A stretch of 45,390 nucleotides of DNA from Halorubrum amylolyticum (lineage in GTDB: Archaea > Halobacteriota > Halobacteria > Halobacteriales > Haloferacaceae): NCBI RefSeq assembly GCF_004114995.1, contig NZ_SDJP01000005.1, forward strand, positions 87,216-132,605. Reading direction: 5' to 3'. How positions within the stretch are numbered: position 1 is the stretch's first letter; each line of letters starts with the position of its first letter. Below the pieces are notes generated by a model. It was given only the letters and a program-made list of their open reading frames with translations. It was not told the DNA's origin and made no database searches. Both the position numbers and the translations under genes were made by a program. Positions 42,183 to 45,390 of this stretch are shown piece after piece.

Positions 42183-43004
42183 ATGACACAACCCACAACC
42201 GCTATCGCAACGCGCAACCTGACGAAACGATTCGGGAGTGAGTCCGCCGTCGATGGACTCGACCTCTCCGTCGACCACGGCACAGTGTACGGGTTTCTCG
42301 GGCCGAACGGCGCCGGGAAGACGACGACGATGCGGATGTTGACATCACTGACCCAGCCGACAGACGGTCAGGCGTGGATTGACGGGAATCCTGTCTCGGA
42401 TCGCGATGCGATCAGAGAATCGATCGGCTATCTCCCCGAGGAACCCCCTGTCTTCGACGAACTCACCGGGCGCGAGCAGCTCGAATACTTCGGTCGGCTC
42501 CGTGATATCCCCGCCACCGAAATGGAGACCCGAATCGTAGGCTGGTTAGATCGATTCGATCTCACCGACGACGCTGACAAGCGGATCGACGACTACTCGA
42601 AGGGGATGCGTCAGAAGATCGGGCTGATTCAGGCGCTACTCCACGAACCCGATGTCGTGTTCCTCGATGAACCGACCAGTGGCCTTGACCCGAGAGCGGC
42701 TCGGACTGTTCTCGACGTCATCGCGGAGCTCACTGAAGAGGGCCACACGGTGTTCCTCTCGACGCATATCCTCTCGGTCGTCGATGAACTCGCGGACGTC
42801 GTCGGCGTCCTCTACGAAGGCGACCTTGTTACTGAAGGATCGCCCGCTGAACTGACGGCGCGGATGGAAGCCGAAGAGGGAACGACCTTGGAAGACGTGT
42901 TCCTCTCGGTCACCGCCGAACGCGGACCTGCCACCCCCAGATCGGCTACAGAGGGTACTGGAGACGCCGCCGACTCACAGGACGAACAGGCTACAGACCA
43001 ATGA
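42183..43004 (+). CDS. ABC transporter ATP-binding protein
   Basis: The protein has 273 residues. Walker A is GPNGAGKT (40-47), the signature is YSKGMRQKIGL (about 138-148, SKGM in place of LSGGQ), and Walker B is VVFLDEPTSGLDP (about 158-170) followed by the D-loop and an H-switch (LSTHILSV). This is an ABC-2-type exporter ATPase, as in drug or Na+ export systems. The tail after about residue 240 is acidic. It overlaps the permease gene by ATGA, so the pair is coupled. The upstream membrane protein may be an accessory part. Confidence 0.95.
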   Translation: MTQPTTAIATRNLTKRFGSESAVDGLDLSVDHGTVYGFLGPNGAGKTTTMRMLTSLTQPTDGQAWIDGNPVSDRDAIRESIGYLPEEPPVFDELTGREQLEYFGRLRDIPATEMETRIVGWLDRFDLTDDADKRIDDYSKGMRQKIGLIQALLHEPDVVFLDEPTSGLDPRAARTVLDVIAELTEEGHTVFLSTHILSVVDELADVVGVLYEGDLVTEGSPAELTARMEAEEGTTLEDVFLSVTAERGPATPRSATEGTGDAADSQDEQATDQ

Positions 43005-44614
43005 CGCGGGCGAAGCGTCCTCGGCTCATCGCCCGAACGGAATTCCGACGTCGCTGGCGGACGATGAAGGGGAACCCGATGCAGTTGTTGGCACTCACGT
43101 TCGGGGCCGTAATGCTGCTCCCATTCTCGTTCGGCGGTGTGTTTGGCGCGTATCTCGCTGGGGGAGTCGTCGCCGGAAACGAGGCCGAGCCACTCATCGA
43201 ATGGACACGGATGGTGTTCGTCTACGGGTGGATATTCGTGGTCGGATTCGGCGGGTATCGGGCGTATGCTGTCGCCCTTCGTCCTGATAATCTCGATGGG
43301 TTGTTGACGACGGTCTCACATCGAGACGTGATCGCTGGACTTGTGCTGACCGAGTTCGTGCTGTGGTCTGCGTTCTTCCTCACTGTCGGAAGTGCCGCCA
43401 CAGTTGCATTTGCCGTCGGTGCCGGCTCACTACTTACGATCCCGGCCCTGTTGCTCACACTATGTCTTCTCCTCGCGACTGGGATTCCAACCGGCTTTCT
43501 CCTCGCACTTGGCGTGCGGAACGCCGGGGTTCGATCGCGACTGCTCAGTCGCCTCCGAACACTGTTTCTTCTGCTGTTTGGAATTGGGTACTTCGCATTG
43601 ATCTTCACAAACGCGTTTGCGTCGGTGTTGGAACCGATCTATCGAGTACTCGCCCCGACGCCGATCGACTGGTTCGGCGATCTCGCAGCAATAGGACTTG
43701 GTATCGGGGCCTCACCGTTCCGAGCGATGGGTGCCGTGGGATTCACGGCCCTGTTTGCCGTCGCAGCGGTTGTCTCGCTGTTCCGACTCGGAGAGTGGCT
43801 TTGGTACGCTGACGGCGTTCACGTTACCCACAAGACCGAGCAGTCGGCTGATCAGTCTGTGTTGTTCGGCGGGCTTGCGCGGATATTCTCACAGCCAGTA
43901 GTCGGCGTCATCACGGTCGATTGGAAACGTGCCCGTCGGTCACCGCTCTCACTCTCGTTCGCGTTGTATCCGCTGATTGTGCTTGCCGGCCCAGTTGTCA
44001 CGGCAGTCCAGACTGGGGAAATCGGCACAAGCCTCCCACTGTGGCTGCTGATCAGTGGAACCTGGATTGCCGGATCGCTGTTCGCGCTCAACGTGGTGGG
44101 CCAAGAGGGCGCATCACTGCCCATCACACTACTCTCAGAAGCGCCTGAACGCTCACTGGTCGTTGGACACGTCGTCTCTGGTGCGCTTCTCATAGCGCCG
44201 ATAACTGGTACAGCAACCGTCGTGGCTGGCATCTTGAGCCCACTGTCAATCGCAGTCGTGGTGAGTCTCGGTGTCTCCGCACTCGTGTTGTCGGCCGTGT
44301 CGGGGGCGATCGCGACCGGAATTGGCGTCGGGTTTCCACGCTTTGAGGCGGTTAGCGTCTCACGAAGCACAAAGGCGATTGTTCCGAGCGTCTTCGCCTT
44401 CGTGATCTATTCTGTGGTGGTGCTTGTCGTAGCACTTCCGACCGTTATCGCTCACTCCGACATTGCAGGCCACGCGCTCGCTTCGTTCGTTGGTGTCGAC
44501 CAGTTTGTAATCGGTCTCATTGGGACGGTTGCTTCGGCCGTTCTCGCGGGGCTCGCCGGGGCTGTTTCAATGTACGTCGCACGAAATCGCGTGAGTGAGT
44601 ATCGTCTTGAGTGA
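43001..44614 (+). CDS. ABC-2-type transporter permease
   Basis: The protein has 537 residues with about 11-12 hydrophobic segments in two halves joined near residue 280, consistent with a fused permease that pairs with the ATPase. The N-terminus (RPRLIARTEFRRRWRTMKGN) is the amphipathic helix typical of ABC-2 permeases. It acts in the cytoplasmic membrane to export a substrate that cannot be inferred. It overlaps the ATPase gene by four bases. A 95-bp stretch after its stop has no gene. Confidence 0.85.
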   Translation: MTRAKRPRLIARTEFRRRWRTMKGNPMQLLALTFGAVMLLPFSFGGVFGAYLAGGVVAGNEAEPLIEWTRMVFVYGWIFVVGFGGYRAYAVALRPDNLDGLLTTVSHRDVIAGLVLTEFVLWSAFFLTVGSAATVAFAVGAGSLLTIPALLLTLCLLLATGIPTGFLLALGVRNAGVRSRLLSRLRTLFLLLFGIGYFALIFTNAFASVLEPIYRVLAPTPIDWFGDLAAIGLGIGASPFRAMGAVGFTALFAVAAVVSLFRLGEWLWYADGVHVTHKTEQSADQSVLFGGLARIFSQPVVGVITVDWKRARRSPLSLSFALYPLIVLAGPVVTAVQTGEIGTSLPLWLLISGTWIAGSLFALNVVGQEGASLPITLLSEAPERSLVVGHVVSGALLIAPITGTATVVAGILSPLSIAVVVSLGVSALVLSAVSGAIATGIGVGFPRFEAVSVSRSTKAIVPSVFAFVIYSVVVLVVALPTVIAHSDIAGHALASFVGVDQFVIGLIGTVASAVLAGLAGAVSMYVARNRVSEYRLE

Positions 44615-44709
44615 GGTCCAATATTGATGTCAGTGACCGATGACTTCAACTCGGCTTCCACAGATCTATTCACTTCATGTGTTCATCCGCCTGCTCCAGA
44701 TTCTGTGAA

Positions 44710-44860
44710 CTACCTACCCTCACAGAGCGAACGTTGCAAGCTATGAGCGAGTAGGGTAGGTAGTCCACTCAGAGGCGGTTCGAGACTTCGGAGATAGGAT
44801 AGCGATCGAGTATGATCTTAACCAACAGTGTTGTGGATTGGTGCACGTGTTGGTTAATCA
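44710..44860 (+). repeat. Structured repeat element, copy B
   Basis: A second copy of the element at 38640-38786. A perfect 11-bp stem CTACCTACCCT (44710-44720) with AGGGTAGGTAG (44753-44763) closes the GAGCGAA and GAGCGAG blocks; then GGTTCGAGAC, GCGATCGAG and the hairpin TTAACCAACA (44818-44827) with TGTTGGTTAA (44848-44857) follow. Stems are conserved, loops are not. The first part resembles a TnpB right end; the downstream part does not occur at the TnpB copies in this window. Confidence 0.5.
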
Positions 44861-44901
44861 GAGGATCAATACCTTCCGAACCTGTTCCAACGTGGTCGAT
44901 A

Positions 44902-44936
44902 TTGACATCCTCCTCCGTCTTCAGGCGGGGGTCAAG
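44902..44936 (-). repeat. Solo IS1341 right-end hairpin
   Basis: On the minus strand, CCCCCGCCTGAAGACGGAGG then AGGATGTCAAT matches the right ends at 21018, 26321 and 39634. No TnpB gene precedes it, so it is a relic. The following 44937-45028 contains nothing I can identify. Confidence 0.5.
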
Positions 44937-45028
44937 CGGACAAGCGCGTGAATATCCACAGTTCTATCGCGGTCTGGATTTCCATCGCATCCAATTATAC
45001 TTTCACTCCGGATGGCCGAGCCTTATAC

Positions 45029-45296
45029 GAAATCAAAGAGAATACCTGCGGCTTCAGCCGCAGGATGAATCCGACACTACACTTCGCACTCCACTGTCTA
45101 TCGCTACGCCGGATATTCTTCCCTCATCTCTACCCGTGCTTTTACAAAAAATGCGAATATAAGATATTATAGAGACGTTTCAGATGTTAGAAGTCCACAG
45201 AACCCACCGGGCGACAATTCGCAACCACTCACAGGTGGCGGAGTCACTCGACCGGCATGGGTGGTCGGCCAGCAAACTCTGGAACGTCGCAAACTA
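45029..45296 (+). mobile_element. Left part of an IS1341-type element, interrupted by another IS
   Basis: The left end GAAATCAAAGAGAATACCTG with hairpin (CGGCTTCAGCCG) matches 24869. The element should continue into a tnpB gene but is cut at 45296 by an IS630-type end. It follows CTTATAC, the target-adjacent motif seen at the other copies. Confidence 0.7.
45184..45296 (+). pseudogene. tnpB: tnpB, 5' part, interrupted
   Basis: MLEVHRTHRATIRNHSQVAE continues SLDRHGWSASKLWNVANY, closely like the N-terminus of the TnpB at 25014 (ATITNQQQVRDDLDQLGWAASKLWNVGRYY). The frame ends after the TA at 45295-45296, where another insertion sequence begins. The rest would lie beyond the window. Confidence 0.8.
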
Positions 45297-45390
45297 TAGT
45301 AGCCGTTAGAACTTTCGGCACGGAGTGCTGTACAGTACCTAATGGATCATCTCGACGAGATCTCCGTCGAAGAACTCCAAGACGCGCTTG
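45295..45390 (+). mobile_element. IS630-type element, left part (cut by window edge)
   Basis: The left end starts at a TA dinucleotide, the target used by IS630/mariner elements, followed by GTAGCCGTTAGAAC and a leader up to the transposase ATG at 45342. Only the first 95 bases are in the window. It is inserted in the tnpB gene above. Confidence 0.65.
45342..45390 (+). CDS. IS630-type transposase, N-terminal end (partial)
   Basis: The visible residues are MDHLDEISVEELQDAL, which I recall as the beginning of the common haloarchaeal IS630-family transposase with an N-terminal HTH. The gene runs off the window edge, so its integrity is unknown. Confidence 0.65.
   Translation, partial: MDHLDEISVEELQDAL

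Overview
The window reads as haloarchaeal accessory DNA, most likely a megaplasmid or integrated island of a Halobacteriales species. The predicted proteins are acidic and GC-rich, haloarchaea-specific families are present (phiH1-repressor-like winged helices, Bat-type HTH_10, a small CPxCG zinc-finger protein, a TRAM protein), TATA boxes lie close to start codons, and there are many IS1341-type TnpB elements. No rRNA, tRNA or CRISPR array was seen.

Layout. 1-5.3 kb is a small defence-like zone: the C-terminal part of a type IIG restriction-modification enzyme, a tight three-gene operon ending in a HEPN-like protein, two decayed gene copies, and a PLD-fold nuclease-like protein. 5.5-17.2 kb is the most coherent unit. 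A minus-strand operon (two winged-helix proteins, two small membrane proteins) diverges, through two mirror-image TATA promoters, from a candidate structured RNA of about 145 nt and a roughly 10-kb plus-strand operon: zinc-ribbon protein, winged helix, second zinc-ribbon protein, a 953-residue protein of unknown function, a PD-(D/E)XK endonuclease, an AddB-like protein split into two overlapping genes, and an AddA-like helicase-nuclease. Nearly every junction overlaps or touches. I regard this as the best candidate for an undescribed system.

17.2-28.2 kb is a mobile-element and toxin-antitoxin scrapyard: an intact DUF7342-like pair, an AbrB/MazF pair, a TnpB element with its own AbrB-like gene inserted in a small gene, an alpha/beta hydrolase with a divergent Bat-type regulator, a second DUF7342-like gene split by an IS with a clean 8-bp target duplication, a second TnpB lacking the usual RuvC-II glutamate, a Fic remnant, and an IS110 element. 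28.2-29.2 kb has a membrane protein and a lipoprotein. 29.7-37.2 kb has a gene pair that includes a 1668-residue HerA/VirD4-like ATPase with three C-terminal repeats, followed by a convergent HTH/coiled-coil protein. Upstream of the latter are AT-rich iteron-like repeats and a GC-rich island of about 1.1 kb without convincing genes, possibly an origin or partition locus. 38.9-44.6 kb is more chromosome-like (zinc-finger, TRAM, membrane protein, ABC exporter). The right end holds TnpB remnants, one of them interrupted by an IS630-type element cut by the window edge.

All family names come from reading motifs. No database search was possible.
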